The translations under genes and the position numbers were made by a program. Of a stretch of DNA of 64,000 nt, positions 11,536 through 22,087 are shown piece by piece (position 1 is the stretch's first letter; every line of letters begins with the position of its first letter). The DNA comes from Arthrobacter sp. OVS8 (lineage in GTDB: Bacteria; Actinomycetota; Actinomycetes; Actinomycetales; Micrococcaceae): positions 3,162,001 through 3,226,000 of the forward strand of contig CP116670.1 of assembly GCA_028370155.1 (NCBI GenBank), given 5' to 3'. The notes under the pieces were generated by a model. It was given only the letters and a program-made list of their open reading frames with translations. It was not told the DNA's origin and did no database searches.

Positions 11536-12355
11536 TCAGTAACTGGTGGGGGTGGCGCCGGAGGCCGGTGTCACGAATCTCGCAGCGAGGGCTTCGCTGC
11601 CCCGGGCGAGGAGGGCGACATCGGCGCCCACCAGAACAAAGGCCGCGCCGGAGGCCAGATAGTGGTCCGCGGTGGCCGGGTTGAAGGCGTTTACGCCGGC
11701 GGGTTTGCCGGCGGCCGCGGCCGCCGCGAGGCAGTGTTCGACGGCGGCACGCACGTCCGGGTGTTCCTGCTGCCCCAGCACGCCCATGGACGCGGCGAGG
11801 TCCGAGGGCCCCAGGAAGATGGCGTCCACGCCGTCGACCGCCAGGATCTCCGCCACGGCCTCGACGGCCGCGGCGGATTCAATCTGGACTGTGACGCTGA
11901 CAGTGCCGGAGGCCCGGCCAGATACTCGGGGACCCGGTTCCAGCGGGATGCACGGGCCAGCGCGGAGCCCACGCCGCGCACGCCCTGCGGCGGGTACCGG
12001 GTGGCGGCCACGGCGGCTTCCGCCTCGGCCGCCGAGTTCACCATGGGGATCAGCAGGTTCTGGGCGCCCAGGTCCAGGTACTGCTTGATCAGCACGGTGT
12101 CGTTGACCGGCGGCCGGACCATCACCTGGACCGGATAGCCGTTCACGGCCTGCAGCTGCGCCAGGATGGACTCGAGGCCGTTGGGGCTGTGCTCAGCGTC
12201 GATCAGGAGCCAGTCCAGTCCCGAACCGGCGCAGATCTCCGCCACCAGGGGGCTGCCCGAGCACACCCACATCCCGGCCAAGGACGGCCGGCAGCGCCCG
12301 TTTGATTGTGCAGGGCGTCCCGGAAGGTGGCGTCGGGTTCTACTCGAAGCGGCAT
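11536..12355 (-). CDS. hpaI: HpcH/HpaI aldolase (two frameshifts)
   Basis: Class II pyruvate aldolase that splits 4-hydroxy-2-oxoheptane-1,7-dioate into pyruvate and succinate semialdehyde, the last step of homoprotocatechuate meta-cleavage. The family signatures are present: [10 protein letters not shown] near residue 45, the metal-binding Glu in [11 protein letters not shown] and Asp in LGPSDLAAS. Missing bases near 12283 and 11917 break the frame; repair gives 273 residues. The start chosen ([15 protein letters not shown]) overlaps the end of hpaH by 16 bases, supporting co-transcription. It is the last gene of the operon. Confidence 0.9.
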
Positions 12356-13125
12356 GTGATGCTCCCCAGGGGTCCGTAGTCGGCGTGGACGGTATCGCCC
12401 TGGTACACCCAGAGCGGCCGGGTAAACGAGCCGGCCAGGATGATATCCCCGGCTTTCATGGCGTCACCGTGGGCGGCGATCTTGTTCGCCAGCCAGTGGA
12501 CGCCCGCGGCCGGATGGTCCAGGACCCCTGCCGCGACGCCGGTTTCCTCCACGGTCTGGTTCTTGTAGAGAATGGCGGAGACCCAGCGCAGGTCCACGGC
12601 GTCGGGACGGACGGGGTTGCCGCCCACCACCATGGCGCCCATCGCCGCGTTGTCCGCGATGGTGTCCACGATGGTCCGGCCCTCCATTTCGATCCTGGAG
12701 TCCAGGATCTCGAGGGCCGGCACCACGTAGTCGGTGGCGTTCAGGACGTCGAAGATGGTGCAGCCGGGTCCGGACAGGTCCTTCTTCAGCACGAACGCCA
12801 GCTCCACTTCCACACGGGGGTGGGTGTACCGGTCCCACTGGACCGCGCAGCCGGTCTCGAGCACCATGTCATCGAAGATGGCGCCGTAGTCCGGTTCGGT
12901 GATGCCGGTGGCCGCCTGCATGGCCTTGGAGGTGAGGCCGATCTTGCGGCCCACCAGCGTCCGCCCGGCCTCCTCGTTGCGCCGGCGCCACAGCTGCTGC
13001 ACGGCGTAGGAGTCCTCCACCGTCATGGCCGGGTAGCGGGCAGTCAGGCGGGGGACCGGTGTCCGGCTGCGGCCCGCTTCCAGCAGTTCGTCGGCGATGG
13101 CCTCGATCGTCTTGGCATCCAGCAT
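12340..13125 (-). CDS. hpaH: 2-oxo-hept-4-ene-1,7-dioate hydratase
   Basis: FAH-fold hydratase of 261 residues that adds water to 2-oxohept-4-ene-1,7-dioate in homoprotocatechuate breakdown, using Mg2+. Family features include [28 protein letters not shown] and [10 protein letters not shown], with the metal-binding acidic residues in the EVELAF region. The frame is open far upstream, but [17 protein letters not shown] (ATG at 13125) is the usual N-terminus and lies 2 bases after the hpaD stop. The gene is intact. Confidence 0.93.
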   Translation of the reverse strand: MLDAKTIEAIADELLEAGRSRTPVPRLTARYPAMTVEDSYAVQQLWRRRNEEAGRTLVGRKIGLTSKAMQAATGITEPDYGAIFDDMVLETGCAVQWDRYTHPRVEVELAFVLKKDLSGPGCTIFDVLNATDYVVPALEILDSRIEMEGRTIVDTIADNAAMGAMVVGGNPVRPDAVDLRWVSAILYKNQTVEETGVAAGVLDHPAAGVHWLANKIAAHGDAMKAGDIILAGSFTRPLWVYQGDTVHADYGPLGSITCRFE

Positions 13126-13127
13126 GG

Positions 13128-14233
13128 CTACAGCTGCGCGCCGAGCTTGAAACCGGTCTTTTCCCCGGTGTGGCCGTCCTCTTCCTTGCGGGTGTAGGAG
13201 AAGCCGTCGGCCCCCACGGTCACGGCCATTTCGCTCTTTTCCTCCCGGACGACGACGGGCTGCGGGTTGCCGTCGAGATCCAGCACCAGGGAAGCCTCGG
13301 TGTACCAGGACGGGACCACGGGGTTGCCCCACCAGTCGCGGCGCTGGTTGTCATGGACGTCCCAGGTGATGGTGGGGTTGTCCGGGTCGCCGGTGTAATA
13401 GTCCTGCGTATAGATCTCCACGCGGTGCCCGTCCGGGTCCAGGATGTACAGGTAGAAGGCGTTGGAGACGCCGTGCCGGCCGGGACCGCGTTCGATCCGG
13501 TCGCTGATGCGCAGGGCGCCCATCTTGTCGCAGATCTGGATGATGTTGTGCTTCTCGTGGGTGGCGAACGCGACGTGGTGCATGCGCGGGCCGTTGCCGC
13601 CGGTCAGGGCGGTGTCATGCACGGTCTGCTTGCGGTGCATCCAGGCGGCGTAGGTGACGCCGTCGGAGTCCTGGATGTCCTCGGAGACTCGGAAGCCCAG
13701 ATCCTCCAGGTACTTCCGGCCGCGGGGAACGTCCGGGGTCACCTGGTTGAAGTGGTCCAGCCGGACCAGCTCGCCGGCGGAGTAGAGGTCGTAGCGCTGG
13801 GTGAGGCGTTCCACGTGCTCCACCTCGTAGAAGAACTCGTAGGGGAAGCCCAGCGGGTCCTCCACCCGGACGGAGTCGCCGACCCCCTTGGTGAAGCCGT
13901 CCTTGCGGCGTTCGGTGCGGCAGCCCAGCTCCTTGTAGTACGCCTCGGCGGCGTCCACCTCGGCGGGGACTTCACCCGGTACGCGAAGGCCGCGACGGCG
14001 GCGATGGGGCCTTTGCGGAGCACCAGGTTGTGGTGGATGAACTCCTCGAGGGAGCGCAGGTAGATGGCGTTTTCGTCCTCTTCGGTGACGTGCAGGCCCA
14101 GGAGGTCCACGTAGAACTCGCGGGACTTGGCGAGGTCGGTGACCACGATCTCCATGTAGGCGCAGCGGACGATGTCCGGCGCCGGGACCGTGGGGGTGGG
14201 AACGAAGTTGTGCTGTGAAACTTGGCTGGTCAT
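13128..14233 (-). CDS. hpaD: Homoprotocatechuate 2,3-dioxygenase (one frameshift)
   Basis: Ring-cleaving extradiol dioxygenase of the vicinal oxygen chelate (type I) family, like the Brevibacterium fuscum enzyme. It opens 3,4-dihydroxyphenylacetate to 5-carboxymethyl-2-hydroxymuconate semialdehyde. The metal ligands are recognisable: His in VRLDHFNQVTPD, His in RMHHVAFATH and Glu in DGHRVEIYTQDYY. One base is missing near 13967, in a run of G; repair gives 368 residues. The ATG at 14233 opens MTSQVSQHNFVPTPTVPAPDIVRC in the usual frame. It lies between hpaE and hpaH in the operon. Confidence 0.93.
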
Positions 14234-14272
14234 GGGATTCTCTCTTCGTTGAAAGGGGGCCGGTGAACGCTG

Positions 14273-15785
<1,513 letters not shown>

Positions 15786-15811
15786 TGTTGTCTTCCTAAC
15801 TAACTGATAGT

Positions 15812-15876
15812 GCAACGCGGGGTCACTTACGGCCCGTGTGGGGCCCCTTAATGGGCGCTAAGTGACCCCGCGTTGC
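15812..15876. repeat. 65-bp palindromic repeat, copy A
   Basis: Perfect 18-bp inverted repeat GCAACGCGGGGTCACTTA (15812-15829) and its complement (15859-15876), enclosing a 29-bp GC-rich centre. A second copy of exactly the same length is at 28047-28111. This copy overlaps the last codons of the GntR gene, whose C-terminus (SNAGSLSAH) is encoded by the repeat. It could work as a terminator or as a REP-like element. Confidence 0.85.
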
Positions 15877-16521
15877 TTTGGGCAAGGTACGCGTCCAGGG
15901 TGGCGGAGCGGTGCAGGCGGGCTGCTTTTTCGATGTCGTCCGCGCCGGCACCGGTCTCGATGAGCTTCAGGAGCGCCTCGTGTTCGTCCACGGACTCGTG
16001 GGCGCGGCCGGGGACGAACCGGAACGTGGAGGACCGCAGCGAGGCGAGCCGGTTCCAGCCCCGGTGGACCAGGTCCAGGATGTGCGGATTGGGGCAGTGC
16101 TCGAACAGGACGCTGTGGAAGTCCTGGTTCAGCGCGGTGAAGCGGACGGGGTCGAAGTGCTGCAGGCATTCGCGCATCTCGGCGTTCACGGCGCGTGCGC
16201 GCGCAATGTCCGCCGCCCCGATCAACGGGGCAGAGAGGGCCGTCGCGGCGCCCTCGACGATGCTCAGGGTCTGCATCGTGTAGAGGTATTCGGTGGGGTC
16301 GATCCCGGCCACGGTGGCGCCGACGTTTCGTTCGAACTTGACCAGCCCTTCAGCTTCGAGGCGGCGGATGGCTTCCCGGACCGGGACCACGCTGACGCCC
16401 AGGTCCTCGGCGATCTTCGCCAGCACCAGCCGGTAGCCGGGGAGTAGGTTCCGTCCACGATCCGGGTTTTGACGGAGGCGTAGGCCCGCTCGGATTTGCT
16501 TCCGACGGCGGTGTCAGTCAC
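15848..16521 (-). CDS. GntR family regulator, FCD type (one frameshift)
   Basis: Transcription factor with an N-terminal winged helix (AYASVKTRIVDGTYSPG; AKIAEDLGVSVVPVREAIRR) and a C-terminal FCD ligand-binding domain with histidines in FHSVLFEHCPNP and DEHEALLKLI. One base is missing near 16443; repair gives 224 residues. The GTG start at 16521 overlaps the stop of the FAH-RraA gene by 8 bases, so it belongs to the hpa operon. It probably controls that operon through the GTATAC palindrome upstream of the first gene. Effector unknown; a hydroxyphenylacetate or a ring-cleavage product would be logical. Confidence 0.87.
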
Positions 16522-18024
16522 CGGAGGCCCCTTCCCGCACCTCGGAGGTCCAGGCCTCGTACCGGGCGCGCCAGGCGGCGTTCATGGGGAAGAGCCCGTC
16601 CACGCCGTGGCCTTCCTTGACCATCTGGAAAATGAACTCCTCTTCGCGTTCCTGGGCGAGGCAATCATCGGCCAGCTCTTCCGCGAGTGCCGGGGGATCA
16701 CCAGGATGCCGTCCGCATCGGCCACGATGATGTCCCCCGGCTGCACGGTCGCCCCGCCGCAGGCGATGGTGATGTCCGTGTCCCAGGGAACGTGCCGCCG
16801 ACCGAGCACCGCGGGGTGCGGGTTGGCGAAATAGGTGGGCATGTCCAGTTCGGCCACGGCCGTGTAGTCCCGCACGCCGCCGTCGGTAATGATCGCCGCA
16901 GCGCCGCGCACCTGGGCACGCAGCGCGAGGACATCGCCCAGAGTGCCGGTGCCCTTTTCGCCGCGGGCCTCCATCACCAGAATTTCGCCCTCGTTGACGG
17001 ATTCGATGGCTCGCTTCTGGGCATTGAAGCCGCCGCCGTGTGTCTTGAAGAGGTCTTCGCGGTTGGGCACGTAGCGCAGGGTCCGGGCCAGCCCGACGAC
17101 GCGGCGGTCCGGGCGGGTGGTCTGCAGGCCGTCGATGCTGACGTTGTTCAGTCCGCGCTTGCGCAGCTGGGAAGACAGAGTTGCGGTGCAGACCCTTTCC
17201 AGCTTCGCCTTCAGCTCCGGGGACAGGACATGCCCGACGGCGGCCTCCGGCGCCTCCGGTGCCAGAGCAGGAAGCCCCGCCGCTTCGCGGGAACCGTAGG
17301 CTTCCTCCCGCTGCAGATCGTCCGTCTTGGGCCGGGCGCCGAAGTCCGCGAACGGCGTCGTGCCTTCCTCCACCCGGGTGACCAGCCGGCCGGTGGTCAG
17401 GTCAGCGCTGCTGACCTCGACCTCGACGACGTCGCCCGGCGTGGCGACCGAGGCCCCGGCCGGGGTGCCGGTGAGGATGATGTCCCCTTCTTCGAGGGTG
17501 AGCAGCTGGGAGAGGTCGGCCACGAGCCGGGCGAACGGGAAGAGCAGGTCGTGGGTGGTGTCGTCCTGGACCAGTTCGCCGTTGTGCCAGGTGCGGATCC
17601 GCAGTGCGGCGGGGTCCACGGCGTCCGCCGCGATCAGGCCCGGGCCCACGGGCGTGAAGCCGTCGCCGCCCTTGGACCGGAGGTTGGAGCCCTTGTCCGC
17701 ATAGCGGAGATCGTATACGCCGAGGTCGTTGCTGGCCGTGACCCACTCGACATGGCTCCAGGCGTCCTCGAGGCTCACGCGCCGGGCGGCCTTGCCGATG
17801 ATCAACGCGATTTCGCCCTCATAGCCGAGGAGTTCGCAGCCGGCGGGACGCTCCACTGTTGAGGGTGCCTGTGCCGAACCGACTGCCAGGGAGGACGATG
17901 GCTTCAGGAAGTAGGAAGGCTGCTCCGGCGTACGGCCGCGCTGGGCGGCCCGGCTGGGGTAGTTGATATGCACCGCGATGACCTTGCGGGCCGCGGCCAG
18001 GGTGTGGTCGGTGACCTGTTCCAA
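16514..18024 (-). CDS. FAH-RraA fusion, probable HpaG-type isomerase/decarboxylase (one frameshift)
   Basis: Two-domain protein of 503 residues. Residues about 1-250 are a fumarylacetoacetate hydrolase-fold domain of the HpaG isomerase type (GYEGEIALIIGKAARRVS, DLRYADKGSN, LLTLEEGDIILTGTPAG). Residues about 275-500 are an RraA-fold domain resembling HMG/oxaloacetate aldolases, with TLSSQLRKRG, IITDGGVRDY (the Arg-Asp pair used for metal and substrate) and WDTDITIACGG. Escherichia coli HpaG instead joins two FAH-fold units. Here the RraA domain could supply the decarboxylase half; that is inference. One base is missing near 16685. The TTG at 18024 is chosen because GAGGAG lies 7 bases upstream. 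Confidence 0.85.
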
Positions 18025-18048
18025 GAATGTCTCCTCATCGAGTACGAA

Positions 18049-18060
18049 ATCGTATACGAT
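18049..18060. promoter_or_regulatory. GntR-type operator before the hpa operon
   Basis: Perfect 12-bp palindrome ATCGTATACGAT, 25 bases upstream of the first operon gene. The GTATAC core is typical of sites bound by FCD-type GntR regulators, one of which is the second gene of this operon. Confidence 0.65.
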
Positions 18061-18166
18061 GACTATGACCGAGGAATGGCGGATCGTCAACCCCTGATTC
18101 CGGGGTCTTCAAAGCACTTGTAACCCACGTCATATCTGCCGTACAGTTCTGAATCACAGACAATAT

Positions 18167-18202
18167 TTCGATTATCGAACACTAAATTCTATTATCGAAC
18201 AC
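18167..18202. promoter_or_regulatory. Operator-like repeats before the flavin hydroxylase gene
   Basis: A perfect odd-centred dyad, TTCGATTATCGAA (18167-18179), overlaps the first of two direct 12-bp repeats, ATTATCGAACAC (18171-18182 and 18191-18202), spaced 20 bp apart. They lie 45-80 bases upstream of the hydroxylase start. The spacing, about two helical turns, suggests a dimeric activator or repressor, possibly IclR type; no such gene is in the window. Confidence 0.55.
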
Positions 18203-18246
18203 GCTAGACGGCGACAGGCCGCCACACAACGAAGTGAGGAAAGCCC

Positions 18247-20169
18247 GTGCATTTCCACCACCACGGATACGTATCCGGTGACCCGCGCGTCCAGCCGGCT
18301 GCCGGCGTCGGCATCGACCGCCCCACCCAGCTTCCTGACGAGGTGGACGTGCTCATCGTGGGCACCGGGCCCGCAGGTATGCTCGCGGCCGCCCAGCTGT
18401 CCCAGTTCCCGGGCGTCACCACCCGCATCGTGGAGCGCCGCGCCGGGCGGCTCGCCATCGGCCAGGCCGACGGCATCCAGGCCCGGGTGTCGAGACCTTC
18501 CAGGCCTTCGGCTTCGCGGAGCGGATCATCGCCGAGGCCTACCGCATCACCGAGATGGCATTCTGGAAGCCGGACCCCAGAACCCCGCGAAGATCGTCCG
18601 CAGCGCGCGCACCTCGACGACCCGGGCGGGATCAGCGAGTTCCCGCACCTCATCGTCAACCAGGCCCGCGTGCTGGATTACTTCGGCGAATTCATGGCCA
18701 ACTCGCCCTCCCGCATGGCGCCCGACTACGGCTACGAGTTCGTCGGGCTCGAGGTCGGCGAGGGCGAGTACCCCGTCTCGGTGACGCTCCTCCACACCGC
18801 CGGCCCTGACGAGGGCCAGACCCGCACAGTCCGGGCCAAGTACGTCGTGGGCGCGGACGGCGCGCGCAGCAGGGTCCGTGCTTCGATCGGCTGCACCATG
18901 GCCGGTGACCAGGCCAACCACGCGTGGGGCGTTATGGACGTGCTGGCCAACACGGACTTCCCCGACATCCGCCTCAAGTGCGCCATCCAGTCCCACGACG
19001 GCGGCAGCATCCTGCTGATCCCGCGCGAGGGCGGGCACCTCTTCCGGATGTACGTCGACCTCGGCGAGGTGCCCGCAGACGACAAGGGGGCCGTCCGCAA
19101 GACCACCATCGAGCAGATCATCGCCAAGGCCAACGCGATCATCCACCCCTACACGCTGGACGTGCGCAACGTGGCGTGGCACAGCGTCTATGAGGTGGGC
19201 CACCGCCTCACCGACAGGTTCGACGACGTCCTGCCGGAGGACCTCGGCACCCGCACGCCGCGTGTGTTCATCACCGGCGACGCCTGCCACACGCACAGCG
19301 CCAAGGCCGGCCAGGGGATGAACGTTTCCATGCAGGACGGCTTCAACATCGGCTGGAAGCTCGGCCACGTGCTGGAGGGCCGCAGCCCGGAGAGCCTGCT
19401 CTCCACGTACTCGGCCGAGCGGCAGGTCGTCGCGAAGAACCTCATCGACTTCGACAAGGTGTGGTCGACGCTCATGGCGAAGAAGCCCGAGGAGTTCGAG
19501 AACCCTCCGAGCTCGAGGACTTCTATGTGCGCACCGCCGAGTTCCCCGCGGGCTTTATGACCGAGTACTCGCCGTCGATGATCGTCGCCGAGGCGACGCA
19601 CCAGAACCTGGCTACCGGCTTTCCCGTCGGCAAGCGCTTCAAATCCGCGCCGGTGGTGCGGGTGTGCGACACCAACCCGGTCCAGCTCGGCCACCAGGCC
19701 ATGGCGGACGGCCGCTGGCGCATCTACGTCTTCGCGGACGGGGCGGCGCCGGGTGAGTCGGCGGCGGCCCCGTCGCCGACCGCGGACCTGGCTGCGTGGC
19801 TGGCGAACGCTCCGGACTCGCCGCTCGCCGCCACCCCGGGGGCGCCGACAGTGACGCGTGGTTCGATGTGAAGGTGGTCTACCAGCAGGACCACACGGGC
19901 ATCGATATCGGCGCGGTGCCTGCGGTGTTCAAGCCGGAGGTGGGGCCGTTCAAGCTCACCTACCTGGAGAAGGTCTACGGCACCGATCCGGCGGCGGACA
20001 TCTTCGAGCTGCGCGGCATCGACCGCGGCGGCGCAATGGTGGTGGTGCGCCCGGACCAGTACGTGGCGAACGTCCTGCCGCTGACGGCGACGGCGGAGCT
20101 CGCCGCGTTCTTCGCGCCCCTCCTGCGTTCCGGCAACCGCACCCCGAATTGCAGGATCACGCGGGCTGA
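18247..20169 (+). CDS. FAD-dependent aromatic hydroxylase, MobA/phenol hydroxylase type (about six frameshifts)
   Basis: Flavoprotein monooxygenase of about 642 residues. It closely resembles 3-hydroxybenzoate 4-monooxygenase (MobA): an N-terminal dinucleotide fold (VDVLIVGTGPAGMLAAAQL), GQADGIQAR, the NAD(P)H/FAD motif YVVGADGARSRVR, the FAD motif VFITGDACHTHSAKAGQGMN, and a C-terminal thioredoxin-like domain ending near ELRGIDRGGAMVVVRPDQYV. Missing bases near 18490, 18580, 18612, 19503, 19850 and 20150 are needed to restore the frame. The GTG at 18247 has GAGGA upstream. It is divergent from the homoprotocatechuate operon, so its substrate may be a hydroxyphenylacetate rather than 3-hydroxybenzoate; the sequence does not decide this. 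Confidence 0.85.
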
Positions 20170-20178
20170 GCCCCGGCG

Positions 20179-20218
20179 CGGGCACCCCATCCGACGGCGT
20201 GCTGACGCTCCTGCCCAG
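20179..20218. repeat. 40-bp dispersed repeat, copy 1
   Basis: Forty bases just after the hydroxylase gene match 27871-27910 at 36 positions; the last 20 (GTGCTGACGCTCCTGCCCAG) are identical. Both copies lie at the 3' end of a plus-strand gene. Confidence 0.7.
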
Positions 20219-20254
20219 ACCAATACCGCTGCGGAAAATGTCCCGTGACACGGC

Positions 20255-20295
20255 AACGGCCCAGCGCTACGGATCCACCGCAGCGCTGGGCCGTT
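20255..20295. terminator. Bidirectional terminator between hydroxylase and aldehyde dehydrogenase
   Basis: Perfect 14-bp inverted repeat, AACGGCCCAGCGCT (20255-20268) with its complement (20282-20295), around a 13-base loop, between convergent genes. Short A and T runs flank the arms. Confidence 0.75.
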
Positions 20296-20359
20296 TGCGC
20301 GTCGCAAGCCCGGACCCGTGGCGAACCAGGTGTACGACGGCGGGCGGTCCCTGGTCCGG

Positions 20360-21769
20360 TCAGCCGTTGATCACCTGCGGAACACCCAGGGCTTTGAGGC
20401 CTTCGACGCCGAACTCGAGTCCGTAGCCGGACTGCTTGGCACCGCCGAAGGGGATGCGCGGGTCCACGGCGCCGTGTTTGTTGATCCAGACAGTGCCGGC
20501 CTCGAGCCGGGCAGCGACGTTGCGGGCTGCCACGGCGTCGGCGGACCAGACGGAGGCGCCGAGGCCGACGTCGAGCGCGTTCGCCATCGTGACCGCCTCG
20601 TCCACGGTGCCGTACCGGACGATCGGGAGCGCGGGGCCGAACTGTTCCTCGGCGACCAGCGGGTTGGTGTTGTCGATGTCGGCGACCAGGGTGGCGGGGT
20701 AGAAGTGCCCGGGCCGGTCGGCGTCCGGGTTGCCGCCCAGGAGGATCCTGGCCCCCGACTCGCGTGCCGCTTCCACCAGCCGGGCCACGACGTCGTACTG
20801 CTGCTTGTTCTGCAGCGGGCCGAGGACGTTGGTCTCGTCCAGTCCCACGCCCATGGGCATCGCGGCGGCCACGGCGGTGAGCTCTTCGCAGACGGCGTCG
20901 TAGATGTCGGTGTGGACGTAGAGGCGCTTGAGCGCCGCGCAGGTCTGGCCGGTGTTGATAAACGCGCCCCAGAACAGGCCCTCGGCGATGGCCTTGGGGT
21001 CGGCGTCGGGCAGGACGATGCCGGCGTCGTTGCCTCCGAGTTCCAGGGTCAGGCGTTTGACGGTGTCCGCGGAGGATTTGATGATGGCCTTGCCGGTGGC
21101 GGTGGAGCCGGTGAACATGACTTTGCCGATGGCCGGGTGCCCGGCCAGGGCCTCACCGACGTCGCGGCCGCCGGAGACGACGCTCAGCAGCCCGTCGGGG
21201 AGTTCCTCGTTGATGACCTTCGCCAGGGCCAGGACGGACAGCGGCGTGTATTCGGAGGGTTTGACCACCACGGCGTTGCCCATCCGCAGGGCGGGGGCGA
21301 GCTGCCAGATGGTGATCATCATGGGCCAGTTCCAGGGCCCGATCGCGCCGACGACGCCGATGGGCCGGTAGTGCAGTTCGGCGCGGGTTTCGCCGTCGTC
21401 CACGACGGTTTCCGGGTCCAGCGGGGTGCCGGCGGCGGCGCGCAGCCAGGCGGCGCAGGCGCCCACCTCGAACCGTGCGTTCGGGCCGTTGAGCGGCTTG
21501 CCCTGCTCGCGTGAGAGCAGCCGGGCCAGTTCTTCGGCGGAACGTTCGACGGCGTCGGCGGCCCTCAGCAGGGCGGTGCTCCGGGCGTCGTGGCCCAGCG
21601 CCGCCCAGGCCGGCTGGGCGGCTTCGGCGGCGGCAATTGCCTGCTCGAGGTCCTGGACGGTGTGGACCGGGGCTGCGCCGACGACCGTGCCGGTGGCTGG
21701 GTCAAAGATGGTCCGGGTTTCGCCGGCGTCCGGGGTGATCGAGGCCAGGAGGGCATCGTAGGTTTCCAT
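20360..21769 (-). CDS. NAD(P)-dependent aldehyde dehydrogenase
   Basis: Intact 469-residue aldehyde dehydrogenase. Family marks: GAIGPWNWPMMITIWQLAPAL, the catalytic Glu region LTLELGGNDAG, the catalytic Cys in NTGQTCAALKRLY, and PFGGAKQSGYGLEFGVEG near the end. The ATG at 21769 has GGAG upstream. It lies between the ring-degradation genes and the permease/amine oxidase genes, so the natural substrate would be the phenylacetaldehyde or 4-hydroxyphenylacetaldehyde released by the amine oxidase. That assignment is inferred from context. Confidence 0.9.
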   Translation of the reverse strand: METYDALLASITPDAGETRTIFDPATGTVVGAAPVHTVQDLEQAIAAAEAAQPAWAALGHDARSTALLRAADAVERSAEELARLLSREQGKPLNGPNARFEVGACAAWLRAAAGTPLDPETVVDDGETRAELHYRPIGVVGAIGPWNWPMMITIWQLAPALRMGNAVVVKPSEYTPLSVLALAKVINEELPDGLLSVVSGGRDVGEALAGHPAIGKVMFTGSTATGKAIIKSSADTVKRLTLELGGNDAGIVLPDADPKAIAEGLFWGAFINTGQTCAALKRLYVHTDIYDAVCEELTAVAAAMPMGVGLDETNVLGPLQNKQQYDVVARLVEAARESGARILLGGNPDADRPGHFYPATLVADIDNTNPLVAEEQFGPALPIVRYGTVDEAVTMANALDVGLGASVWSADAVAARNVAARLEAGTVWINKHGAVDPRIPFGGAKQSGYGLEFGVEGLKALGVPQVING

Positions 21770-22087
21770 GGGTACTCCACTTCGAGTAGGAACGGCGCAC
21801 TGGCCGGCATGGCCTGAGGCTCTGCCTCGAGTCTGCCCGCCCGGCAGGAAGGCGTGTTGTGGATCCGCGAACGGCCCTTGGCTAGAAGTGCACAGTTGCG
21901 GTCGCATCCGCAGGGCCGGTCTTCCGCTCCGGCCCGCCGCTGCGCCGGACGGCACTGCGCTCAGGCACAACAACTGATCGCTGCAGGACAAGGCCTGGCC
22001 CGCACCCGCTGCCATGCTGGATTCCAGGTGCCTGAACCACCGTGCGCCACCATTTCCCCAGCGCTCATGACCGTTAAGAAGGATCCA
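21770..22087. other. Divergent promoter region of aldehyde dehydrogenase and permease
   Basis: This 318-base gap separates two divergently read genes and must contain both promoters. No strong palindrome or complete sigma-70 promoter stood out. It is a likely place for the AraC-type regulator encoded nearby to bind. Confidence 0.4.
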
